64,000 nucleotides of DNA. Origin: Aspidiotus rigidus. Its lineage: Eukaryota > Arthropoda > Insecta > Hemiptera > Diaspididae. Position numbers and translations under genes: made by a program. Below the pieces are notes generated by a model, which searched no databases, had not been told where the DNA came from, and was given only the letters and a program-made list of their open reading frames with translations. This document shows, piece by piece, positions 36,600 to 52,617 of this stretch; the stretch's first letter is position 1, and every line of letters starts with the position of its first letter. The stretch spans positions 496,001 to 560,000 of the forward strand of contig JAVHKY010000049.1 of NCBI GenBank assembly GCA_035079385.1, in the 5' to 3' direction.

Positions 36600-39500
36600 C
36601 GCTACAAATCGAGCACTAATGGAAAAAAGGTGATACATTGGCCGCAGCGACTTGTATCGAAAAAGGCGACGAAGTCACTAAGATAAGACAACATTGGTCA
36701 GCCAGACTGAAATGAGTTGAAATCATACAAAGCAGAACCTGTCCCTTAGTCTTTAACCACCTGAAAGAGTTGTACTGGCTCGTTTTCAAATTTGTGACTC
36801 TGGATTGGGCCAATTGCCTTAACTGTGGAACTGAAAATTCTACAACCAATTACATTTGTTCCCTACACGAGTTGCGTCTTCGGCCCGAATGAAAGCCTCT
36901 GGAATAGCTTGAAATCAATAAAGCACACACTTTCTCATCTCTCCCATCGATATTTTCTATGAAATTCAAGTAAATCATCGTAAAACTTACAGTTCCAATG
37001 TGGCAAATGCTCGATAAATATACATAATAATAAATTATTACGTTAGTTATTCCAGTTTTACATAAAATATCACTGCAGTTTTGAAATCGTCGAGTACAGT
37101 ACTTTTACTCCAACTACCCAACATACGTATAAGTCTTCACCGAGACTCTCGGACAAGAAAAACATTTGTCGTAAAGTTGTTACACTTTACTTCTCACACG
37201 CGGAGGTATAAAAGCACTCGTACAAAAAACTTGGAATTCATTAAGATAATCTACTGCACGCTGGTTAATTTCGTTAAAATTAGTCGTCGTAAGGTTTCTG
37301 GAATAAGCTTACACATAATATTACGCGCTAGTTTCCATTATTTAACGCATTAAATTAACGAGCTCGCCTAGGAAAGAATAATGTGATAAAGACGTGCGCG
37401 CAAAGCGGCAGTCAATAGGTGATGAAAATAATGGAAAAGTGAAAGTACATAATATAAGTTATGATTACGGCGCATTGATACAGTACTATTCTAAAATATA
37501 TTCGACGGCTGGCGATCGGTGGTCCTAAGAAAATCTGCGAGAATGGTACATCGCAAATTAGGATTAGTTTGAAAAATATGGTCGACAAATTTACGAAATT
37601 ATTTCCTTTCTTCAATTAAGAACCACTCTGTACAGAGCGTATGTAAATGCTGTCGCGATTTAAATAACGCTTTGTCATCGACGTATTACGCGAATAGGTA
37701 ACTAACTTTTCCTTTTCACTCTCGGTCTACTGGTATTCCGCCAGGTGCTGTACCAATATTTAAATAACAACAGTTAAAGATGTAAAGCCCTCAAACAATC
37801 CAAAGACGACAACAGTGACCATTTCAATAGGCTTGTTTTAAAACTTCCAAGGTTAGCGGTTAGTAATGGAATCACGATTTAAAACTTAGAAATAATTTGA
37901 AAACGACGCTGAGTAGTGTCTGCTAATATTTGAACGAAATTAAGATAGGAATAGGTCAATTTTCTTACAAGGTAAAGAAACGATCAAGGTTCATCAACAA
38001 AGGACTGAATATTAAAGCTGTCTATCGTTCCCGAAAAGTAGAGGTTCCTGGTACGTGTAAGAATTTAGTTTTCCACTGGGTAGAGAAAATAAGGTTTAAA
38101 AGATGATTAAAAAATGCTATGTACGCGTGGAACTGCGGTGATGTCGAGGATCCGTAACGAAATGAGACGTCATCAATTCATCTGCGGACAGAATGACGTA
38201 ATTTGAACCACGTTCAAAAATGTGTACCAATTCAACCACCAAGGTTGACGAAATGAAAGTAGTCATTTGAAAGAATCATTTCCTCTCGTCAATTCGAATT
38301 TCTCCTCTTAGCGTGATAGATCTTCGAAAATACTGCTCAAACTTCGAAATAATGAATCTCCATTCGAGAAAGTAAGAAGTTATTTGCTGGAAATCAAAAT
38401 CTACACGTTGACTATAGCGCGATTTGAATGGTGGCAAAGCAACATCGTACAAAAGCCGAAATGGGAAAAGCATTTTGAACATAGATTTACTTGAGAAGAA
38501 AAAGGCTGCCGCCAAGGTCGTGAAGAAAGACATCACTACTATTACTAATATACTCGAAGAATTTGTAATGGAGGACCATTGAGAATTTTGCCAAAATATA
38601 ATTCACTACACGAAAGACGGAATATGGAAGCGACAAGTAAGAAGAACAGACGAACTTCAGAGCGAGAAAATCCTGAACACTAAAGAAAGGGGAAAAAAAG
38701 TCCAACTCACCATTTCTTCTTATTTCAGCAAGAGCAGATTCTAATATAACCGCTACAAAGGCACCTCTACATGAATGCAAAATGAATGGTGATGAGTTCT
38801 TCAAAGTGACGAAAAAGATGCATGACCAATATGTGTACAACACATAATAAATGTACTCACGATAAATTCTAGCCCTATCAGAGAGAAATCAGAAAAATAT
38901 CAACTGAAGAAAAGAATAGAAGATGGTCGACTTATTAAGAAATTTCATAATTTTCAAGTCCAAAACTATTTAGAAGAATGAGATAACTGGACTCAGGGTC
39001 CTGAGCTACTCCAAGAGTTCGAGGGAATTGCAGGTCTTAGGATGTGATGGAAAAACTCGGAGGTCGACTGTTGAACTTGAAAAGGGCAGATTGTAATTTT
39101 ATTTCGAAATTATGAGCAGTAAGGCTAATGAATAAATGGACAGAATACAAACTTACAAAAAATAGTCTTCCTTCAAACGATTTTTGATATACAATTCTGG
39201 CTTTCAAGCTGATGACAATCTTGATTCAACATCATTAAGACGCTTAAAATGCTGCGACATTTGTTCTTTTTTCAGGAAATAATCAAGAATCTAATCCGTT
39301 TCAAATTTGTTCACGGTTCTCCCACTGATACCCACTGCTGGACTCCATTCAATCATCCAAGTTTTGAATGGCCCTGGGCACACTACACACCGGCCCTTAA
39401 TCTAGTCTACGCGATGAGGCAGATTCTGGCATCAACAATCTACCACGCAAATCTTTCCATCTTTTCAAATGCTCTCAGCTCTTGTAATTCACATGTTCTG

Positions 39501-41277
39501 TAATTTCAGTCCCCAAACTTAAGCCCTTACTTCCTATTTTTTCACTCCCTAGGATAATCCGTCTCGATCTTACTGAATTTACCGAAACAGCTAACTTTAT
39601 ACGCAAACAACATGATTTCCTCAGAATTTCCCTCTGATTTTCTCCAAATTGGAACTTAGCACTGGATATACAGTCTCAATTCAGGGTGACATCCGGACTC
39701 AGAACCGGATAGTCACTGTGAGATAACATCTGTTTTTTTTTGCATGAGAAACTACGGTTCCATATTTACCGCCAAAAGTGCCACTATATTAACGTGCCTC
39801 TCTTCTCATTTGCTTTTCTCCTCGCAAATTCCCTGAACTGTCTGGTTCTCTCTAATCCTTACTTGCTATTCGACGTCCTACGAATCCTTATTTTCATGCA
39901 CTCAGTAAGTTCTTCCCTATTCTCCTTCTGTTTTCTATAAATATTAGGACATATTGACTCGATGGAATGTGACGTAGTGGACCTTGCCACAAAGCAGTCA
40001 CTGCGTTTACCTTTCCTAACGCCTTGTACGACCACAAATCTTATTACTGTTCTCTCACCATCTCCTCCTGTATGAATTTCGGTCTCTCTTAACCTTCAAC
40101 AAGCTCCAACTCTTTCACCCATCCCGACGCAAAGTGTCTCAGAAGAGACCACATCGGTCGCCCGCACTCTGTTCACATGTTCTTTCTGATTATTATGCAG
40201 TGCTAATAATCTATCTATTCAACACTTCTCTTCTTGCCCAGCTCTTGAAAACATCCGGCTTCACTATGCTGTCTGTCTCTGCTCCACAAACTCCCTCTCA
40301 AATAATCATGAGAAAATCATAAGCCCGATCAACCACCTCTGATCCATCTACTTATATTCCTGCAACACCATCTAATTCATGTTCATCCTTATTGTCTCCA
40401 TCTGTCCATAAGCACTTGGCAAGTCTCGTCAATTCAATGAAAAAAAGAATAATGATAATAAATGAATGAAATAATAACAATTCTTTAATTTTTAAACGAT
40501 CGTGACTGACAAAAAGAAACAGGATTCTGAATGACTTATTTGACTTTCATTTTAACCTAACTTAAATTATTTTCTTCGTCAATAGATGACCTGAATACCC
40601 TGTTAGACTTTCTGATATTCTAAGGAGTTTATTGTGAGCTACACAGGCAGGGCAGAGAACAATTTCTTGGTCCTAGCTACATAATTATGTAGATGAAATG
40701 AAGGACTCAGAAAAATTTAATAAAACATTGGAAAATTTTTCATCAAACCAGGTAGAGACTTGAAAATGTCTCTACCTGCAAACTTTGTTGTTGTTCTTAC
40801 TCACTATCCAAAACCCTCATTTGGTCCATCTTTTATAGTTCAACAAATTTTCATTCTTAGACTCTCGTTCAGTTCATCCTCATTCTCCATGTCTTTTCTG
40901 TGAATACCGGAAAAAATTGGCCTGAAGGAACATGACACAGGAAGCCTTTCTGAAATGATATGAAGTCTGAGCTCGAAAATATGATGGCCAGTATCAAGAT
41001 ATTTCAAAATTTCAGTTCTATTTATGACAAATTTTGAAAACGAGGATCCAACTCGTAGGTGGATTGGACACTTCCAGTTCAATAGGTCAAATCCAGATTC
41101 TTATCCAAATATAGGTTCTTCACCCATTTCAAACTCGGAAGAGTTTTAGCCCAAATCATACTAAGATAATATGAAAATGCTCTCTAAATTGTCACCGCCG
41201 CACTTGGCTGAATTCAAGTATCTCTAGAACAAGGTCTCTTGCACAAAGTATAACGCTGATGATCTTCTGTAATTGAA
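36600..41277. other. no gene recognised
   Basis: I inspected both strands. Open frames are short and motif-free. I see no repeats of note. Confidence 0.5.
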
Positions 41278-41348
41278 GACGTTTCTGTCAAAAGGGCGTT
41301 TGTCCCATAAGAAATACATTGATCGGACGCCCTTTTGATAGAAATGTC
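41278..41348 (+). ncRNA. pre-miRNA-sized hairpin, 25-bp stem
   Basis: The left stem 41278-41302 pairs with 41324-41348 without a mismatch when G-U pairs are allowed (four of them), around a 21-nt loop. As plus-strand RNA every stem position pairs; on the minus strand the same positions become A-C mismatches. The loop contains CATAAGAAATACATT, the complement of the loop at 44507-44589. Size fits a microRNA precursor, but a tiny inverted-repeat transposon is an equal explanation. No expression evidence. Confidence 0.35.
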
Positions 41349-43600
41349 CTCAAATAAACAAACGACGAGTGAAGACGAATGTAAATACCTATGTCAGTTC
41401 CATTAATCTCAGCTTTTTGGTAGTAAAGCTTCCGTAATGGGAAAATCACTAGCGTTTGTAAATTATTTGTTGGTCTTCATCATGACTTTTTCCTGACTGT
41501 CATCAACCAAGTACAAGAGGCGAGGTCCAAAGTTTGCTCTACTCTTCCAATTCAAACAGACTCAAGAATTCTACAACCCTCTCATGTTTTGAGATAATTT
41601 CCATTTCTGGTATTTGGTAGAAATTTTTGCAATTTCTTGAAAATTCTTCTAATTCTACGTAGTCCCTCTTTCTAGATCCGTCTCGTATGAGAAATCTTCT
41701 CTTCAATAAGTGTGAGTGAATGCGTACATTATGACGCAGTCACCGAGGACATTTTTGAGGCAGCATCACGTCACGCCACGCATGAGGAAATTTCTTATCT
41801 GAGACAAAAATATAAATTGTAACCGGTATTCATGCGGTGATAGTTATAATAACTCTAAAACGAGAATAATTTCGGGTACCTAATTCATTTTCGTTTCAAT
41901 ACTTTCGTTTATGTCACACATTTTCGCAGTTCCTTATTGCTCGGTGCTAAAATCTGACCCCAATTTCTTACACATGGTACCTATTCGGGAAGAAGTGTTT
42001 GCAGCTATTACAGACTTTCATAACGATTAATGGGCAGTAGAAATTTTGGTTTCGTAGATGAAACAGTTTGGTCAACTGGCTTTTGTGGTTGAAGATAAAC
42101 CGCGATGTGATTTTGATTAGTAGAACCTCTGAGCATTAGTCTATACTATTTCAAAACTCGATGAAAGCTCTCCTAACAGCAAAATAGTTATTACTCGTTT
42201 CGCGTACTAGTAGGTAAATCTGTGATTGCCGAGAATTCGTACAGGTTAGTTGTTCCACCAAAGTTCGATAGTAAAATATCAATACAGGTTAATATACCTA
42301 GATATTAAACGTAGGATGAGTAAAGCTTACCTCCGTTTTCAAGAAGTGGTACGGTGGAGAGGACCGAGACCCTCATAATAATTCCAATGATGAAATAAAC
42401 AATATAAAGGTCCGTTATGAACATGATACTATCTGTACATTCTTATAAATTAAACTGGTTTTTCACAAAGACCGTTTCGGAAAACCAATATACGTCGGTA
42501 TAAGTATAGATAAACGAACGATGTTCCACTCTGCCTGGAGACCGGTGCATTACATCTTCCGGGAATAACTTCATAATTTCAGACTTATTGAAATCCGAAT
42601 GTACGAAAGGTTCGCTTTAAATCGAGTCATCATCCATCGAGACGAGATAATTTACGAGAATAAAAGAACAAGAGAATAACGATAGTTCTTATTCAGTATA
42701 CGTATAGTAAATCACGAACACGTACGTTCGCATAATAATTATTTACATCACGAAAAACTGCGGTTCACAAAACAGTTCAATCACGTTTAAATGGAATAAA
42801 AGAATTCGTTAACGTATTTTAGCCGAATTGATAACATTTTTACATTTTTGTCCAAATCACCGCCGAACAATTCACACAACACAACACCACCTGCGAGTCA
42901 ATCCGCGACTCTGTGCACGAACGAACTGCGTTAACCGCCTGAGACTCCTCTGCTAGCCGCTGCTGCTGCCACGCACTACGCGAAGACTCGAAGAGAAACA
43001 CCGGACATGTGTGTGTGTTGTTGTGTTAGTTCGTACATATTTGATATCATTGATCTCGCAGATGTATGCGTCGTGCGGTACGAATAGGATTAGGAATTTA
43101 TTACTGTGTGAGAGGCTGCGCTACTCTGCATACTAGGTGCAGTATCAAGTTGATATTATGAATTTGAATTTATTTTTCCTGATTTTTTGTATAAAAGTTG
43201 GTATTCTTTAAAAAATTCTTTTTAATTCATTTGACAGCTGTTTGTTTCGCTTTGTACCATTGAAATAAAACACATTCTGAAAGAATTATAAGATCATTAA
43301 AAAATCAGCAGTTTTATTGAAATAGGCCCTATTATTTTTAATGAATAAAATAATTTCTGTTAATAATAAATAAAATAAAAAAAGAAATTTTATTTATAAA
43401 CTTTAATTTTTATAACAATGGAATAAATGATTAATTTAAAAAGTTTTAAAAATTTCCTCCTAAACATTTGTTGAAAATTATAAAAGTAATTCTAAAAAAA
43501 CTCACAAACATATAATTTTAATAAGCTTTGGTGTCACGAGAGCGTTTGACTGAGTCATCTGGTCTAGCTTGGCCGAAATAACGTAAGTAGGCATATAATA
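41349..43600. other. no gene recognised
   Basis: A locally GC-rich patch at 42940-43020 (CTGCTGCTGCC, later a GT run) could be a promoter or 5' UTR of a gene with distant exons, but I found no exon to attach to it. Confidence 0.4.
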
Positions 43601-43639
43601 CAGATAATACAAAGCTACCTGGGAAATAGGAAAATAGGA

Positions 43640-44465
43640 TTCTTTGATAAGGACAATAATTTGAAGCTAGATTATGAACTAAGTATGGGTGTACCACAGG
43701 GGTCAGCGTTGTCCCCATAACTCTTTTTAACATTGCAATGACTGAAATGCACAAGACAGCAAGGGAAACAAACAAATTCAAGCTTTTAAGCTACACTGAC
43801 GTTCTGCTAATGATTATTGGAATAGATAAACAGAATGACTATCGAACTATTAACAGAAAGATAGAACAAACAAACGAGAAATTAAAATATCTTGGCTTAA
43901 CGTTAAAACCAAAGAAAACACAAAATAATGATATTCATATCGAGAAGACACAAGAAACTAGATTTTCAAAAAAGTATGAAGGACAAAATAAAAATGGGAC
44001 TAGAGAAAATTAAATTTCAATCAGAAATGAAATACTTAGGAATAATTTTAGATCCAAACCTAAACTTTAAAAAGCACATAGAATATATTACAAATAAATT
44101 AAAAAAACACTACAATAAAATTTGGGCATTATATATGGACACAGAAAAAAAGAGAAATAATTTATAATGCTCTTTTTCGGTCGATAATTGAATACGGATC
44201 TCTAGCCTACTTTGGAAAATTAAGAAAAACAGAAATCAAAAAATTAAAATCCCTTCAAAGAACAACATTAATTGGAATAATATCGGCCTATAGAACAGTA
44301 TCACATACTGCCTCTCATGTAGCAGCGGGAGTGACACCAATTGATCTACAATTAAGTCAAACGAATAAGATAAAAAGAATCAAAATTAGGCATAAAGAAG
44401 GTAAAATAACAAAAACAGAAATGGTAGATAACATCAAGAAAACTAAATTAGATACAATTAAGTAG
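43640..44465 (+). pseudogene. non-LTR retrotransposon fragment (reverse transcriptase)
   Basis: GVPQGSALSP at about 43688 is the RT motif shared by non-LTR elements. It is followed in another frame by LLSYTDVLLMIIG (a decayed YADD box; the second Asp is replaced), then LKYLGLTLKPKKTQ, then MKYLGIILDPNLNFKKHIEY and, further on, IEYGSLAYFGKLRK. The order is that of RT domains 5-7 plus thumb of Jockey/R1-type elements. At least two frameshifts and a stop break it. No endonuclease or 3' poly(A) is visible. Strongly AT-rich. Confidence 0.78.
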
Positions 44466-44469
44466 ATAT

Positions 44470-45050
44470 ATAATATTCTTTCTGGCGCAATCAAGCGCAG
44501 AGAGTAATTGAAGCGCTGAGTGGAAAAGGGGCCTCCGTCTAATGTATTTCTTATGGAACGGAGGCCCCTTTTCCACGCAGCGCTTCAATTTCTATCAATT
44601 TCTGTCATTTTTCAACCTCTCAAAAAATCCTTCAATTTTTCAATCGAATATTTAACTGTTTTTATACCAAATATGAATCATTTCACCCTATTTTTTCTTC
44701 CAAGCTAGTTCAAAAATTTCAGAGTTTTTGTATCAATTTTGTATCAATTTTGCTAACATAGAGCATATATTTCTCAGTTTTCAACCTCTCCAAAAATCTC
44801 TCAGATATTCTTTCTAGCGCACTAGCTGATTTCTGTAGCGCAGAGCCCATTTTCCCCCTTTTTCAACTTCACCAAAAATTGTAGAAATCTTCTAATTTTT
44901 CATACCGAATATTTGACTGTTTTCAAAGTAAATATGAATCATTTCACTCTATTTTTCTTCTTCACAGGTTCAAAAATTTCAGGACTTCTGTATCATTTTT
45001 CTCTATTTCTAACCCTCATATGTGAACCAATTTATAAAGTCTCACAATTA
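44470..45050 (+). repeat. diverged tandem duplication, ~330-bp unit
   Basis: TTCTTTCT(G/A)GCGCA at 44477 recurs at ~44808. CGAATATTT(A/G)ACTGTTTT at 44643 recurs at ~44906. AATATGAATCATTTCAC recurs at both, 263 to 330 bases apart. The first unit contains the hairpin at 44507-44589; the second has only a trace of one arm (GCGCAGAGCCCATTTTCCCC). Confidence 0.6.
44507..44589. ncRNA. 83-nt hairpin, 32-bp stem, shared loop with 41278-41348
   Basis: 44507-44538 pairs with 44558-44589 at 31 of 32 positions (one A-G mismatch) around a 19-nt loop. The loop reads AATGTATTTCTTATGG, and its core is the complement of the 41278 hairpin loop. The stems also align (AAAAGGG(G)C..TCCG) but with paired changes on both arms. 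Candidate small RNA precursor or miniature foldback element. Confidence 0.4.
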
Positions 45051-45129
45051 AGCTACACACATATCAACTTTAATGCATGGGGTATTTTTTCTCATATTAA
45101 GACAAATTCATGAAATATTGACAAAAAAA

Positions 45130-45262
45130 CGTGACCCGGAAAAACCGGTCACGATACGGACACCTTTTTTTCATCTACGCTCAACGAGTTATTTTCTACA
45201 TTCATTGACTTTTTTCTCCCATTTTCAGACAAATTCACACGCGGGGAAATCCCCTCGTGTCA
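45130..45262. other. two short GC-rich hairpins
   Basis: 45130-45153: CGTGACCCGG, AAAAA, CCGGTCACG (one bulged C). 45237-45262: ACACGCGGGG, AAAT, CCCCTCGTGT (one mismatch). Both stand out from the AT-rich surroundings. Confidence 0.5.
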
Positions 45263-45782
45263 GATCTTCCATAATTATTAATAAACTTAGATGAAAATTC
45301 TCCATTTCTGAAATATAAAAAGGTGATTCTCCGTCACCAGAAATAAAGTCACAACTCTCATTATTTCATTTATTTCCTGATAAACCGGCAGATCGCAATG
45401 ATCGCACGATGTGTAAATATAGAAATACGCATTTTTATCGTAAAACAAATAGGTAATCAAGTACCTATTATTATTAAAATAATATTATTATACTCGTATT
45501 CGGCGAAAATTACTGAATAAAACAAGTTCAAAACTTTTTTCCTAAAATAATATAGTAGAGGATGATATATCAGATACACTGCTCTAGAACCACGTCATAT
45601 TCAACAGCCTTTTCTCCTGTCCTCAACAAGAGTTAATCAGTCAAATAAGCAATAAAATAAAAATTAAAATAAATACAAAAAGTCAATGAGAGATATCGCT
45701 TGGGCTGATTTCTACATACATGAAAAATAAACAAACAGATCAAACACATTCACGGAATCCACAAATACGATTTACGGAATTT

Positions 45783-46270
45783 AACAATAATAATTATAAT
45801 TATAAACATCAAAAAATTTAATAAAAGTTGAAGTCTTCTTCATTCGGTATGCACGACCGCCTGTCGGCCCCTTCTGAAAAGGTATTTCAGTACCGGTTGT
45901 ATTTTGAAAAAGATGTTCTACTACTCTTCTCTGATGCTTATATCGTGCGCCGTGGTGTTCCGATTGTAGCAACGTTGCATCTCTACTCATAGACGAACTG
46001 CGATATGCAGCCTACTTAGTGTAGCGATGGTAGGAACATCGTATTTGTATTCAAGCTCCCGCCGACGGTTGAGTTACCTATTCTTCTACACGATCATCGA
46101 TTTTGTTCTCCACGTATTCTCTCGCCGGTTGCTCGATGCATATCCAGGGTGCAGACTTGACAACATATGAATCCCACATTCCACTGCTTCTTAAATTCGC
46201 TTTAAAAAGCTCTCCTGTTAATATACTCTCTCTAACTTTCATTAGAACGTTTAATTCTCTTTGAAGTGAT
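45783..46270 (-). CDS. possible terminal exon(s) of an unidentified gene
   Basis: 46270-46080 reads ESLQRELNVLMKVRESI.. and ..MWDSYVVKSAPWICIEQPA, ending DRVEE and a stop. It is preceded by a strong acceptor (TTTTTTTCCTTTCAG), and the peptide looks coding. A further open stretch at 45990-45781 (HQRRVVEHLFQNTTGTEIPF) may be another exon or 3' UTR. Upstream exons would have to lie in 46315-46830, divergent from FAM91A1; I could not model them in frame. Function unknown. Confidence 0.4.
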
Positions 46271-46838
46271 TCCTGAAAGGAAAAAAACAGAAACAGAGTA
46301 GTGACAAATCTCAATTTACTGTTCTATGATGAAGATCTTTCTTAGAGTTAAGATAGGTAGGTCAACTTTCAAACTTCCAGAATTTTTTGATATACTTAGT
46401 TCAAACTTTGTACAGGCCTATGTTCCGATAACACGTCTAATTCAAGAATTCATTTTACGAAAATAAGAAGCAGCGAGCTCAATTTTTTGATACAATTATC
46501 TATTTTGATCGTCTGACCAACAACAAGCAGCTTCAATTTGTATGATACTGCAGATTTGATGCGGGTCCATTGAGAGAAAGAATTGATGCACCACTCGCAT
46601 AATTCCAATTTTAAAATTCCGTTCGAGATAACCTAGTAAAGCGCCTTCATCATCCAATTATGCAGCAAGCGTTGTTATTGTGTTCCCCTGATAATAAAGT
46701 GATAAGAAAATGAAGAACAGGAAACGTAACGAAAATGAAGTACATATATGATTTTTGCCACATCTAAAATCAATTAGAGAATACTTTTTCGATACGCTTT
46801 CCGGAGTCTGAAGAATGCGTTAATCAATTGGATAGAAA

Positions 46839-51224
<4,386 letters not shown>

Positions 51225-51807
51225 GAACTTCATTCACGTTATTTTCTCGTGAATTCGTTCGACCATTTATGAAAGTTACCGGTTTCCGAACATTTATTAT
51301 TGTGTGACGACATGTATTCACATTTATAGCCGTGATTGGAAGTGTGAAATTTCGAACGTGGGAGTTCTCATCGAATTGACTGAACTTCGACAGCTTCAAT
51401 CGTGTTTTCCAGAATTCGTCGTAGATTATGCAAACGAATACAAAAATGTTACAGTGATGAGACTAAATCGATCTCAAATTTGTATTTTTATACGTTCCGA
51501 TTAGAATCTATTCTTCGTTCGAGATACGACTAGAAGCGATCCGGTGTTTCCGTCCTAAAACTCTTTCGAAGAGTTAGAAATATTTCCGCATTCCCGAATG
51601 ATGAGAATTTAATGAGGGTGATCGTTCGCAAAATGAACTCGTCTCGATAATAAGTACATTCCTTAATTATGTATTTTGTCCGAAAATGTATTCCGTTTGA
51701 CTTACAAGTGATATTTCACTAGTCTTATTTGTACGTTAGTGTACGCATTTTTTCTGTAAAGTTCATTTCACATTTTCGCAGCATGATGAATGCTAATCTT
51801 TCAAAAA

Positions 51808-51813
51808 AATAAA
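51808..51813 (+). terminator. poly(A) signal for FAM91A1
   Basis: AATAAA, 584 bases after the stop codon; the first good hexamer in the 3' region. Confidence 0.55.
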
Positions 51814-51829
51814 TTGCTATTCTCGTCTA

Positions 51830-52617
51830 TTAGACTGAGAGCTGTAAGCTACCTATGTGGTTATCGCAATCTAACACGTAAGTGTTTCTGTATAATATCG
51901 TTCTTGTGATTATTGACCATTTGTCTATGGTATTCTTTCGTTTTCTTAAATTACTTCGTTATATTTTTCTTAACGACATATTTTATATCATGTTCTATTT
52001 GGCATCATCCTCTTACCTGAGAATAAAATATCGATTTTATTTTTTGTATATTTTCAGTTTCGTTCTGTTTTTCCCCACAGCCGGTATACGCCATTTCATA
52101 ACTGTCCTCAAACCACCAAAAACTAAGGGACTTTGAATTGTTAGAATAATTTTCTTATTTATCAAACCAGCATTTCCTTTTGATAAAAATGGTATTCATT
52201 TCTTTTCTTCTACAATATTTTTTGAATTTTGTTTTATTCGTTTACCAAAAGAAAACTGTAAAAATATTCCAACTCTTGAAACTTGCGCTATGTTGAGTAG
52301 AACTTTTTAGGAACGTGGAAAACGTCATCATAATCGATCTCACTTTTCTGGCTCCTCCATCACTCCGTAAACTTATCATTTGAGGGTCTTGAAGAGATAC
52401 ACATTCATTGAAATGATTTGTTTACGTACAAACAACCATGGCTCCACACACTTCTCGTATATTCACCCTACATTAACGGTTAGGATTATCTCTTCAACAC
52501 TAAAATCACAAATAAATGACAAAAAAGAATTTTATAAAATTCAAAAATTTTGGCTTACATTACGCGCTAATATCACAAAATCAGGAAAGTTCATTTCATC
52601 ATCCGTACAAATTGAGA
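51830..52617. other. intergenic between convergent FAM91A1 and Sin1
   Basis: AT-rich, no gene. A minus-strand AATAAA (plus TTTATT at 52233-52238) could end the Sin1 transcript. Confidence 0.45.

Noticed and set aside
37081..40322. Several 60-90 codon frames
   Set aside because: AT- or T-rich frames with no motif, no conserved splice context and frequent overlaps on both strands.
42900..43050. GC-rich promoter or CpG island with a first exon
   Set aside because: There is a local rise in GC and CTG repeats, but no exon or start codon with a matching downstream exon could be found.
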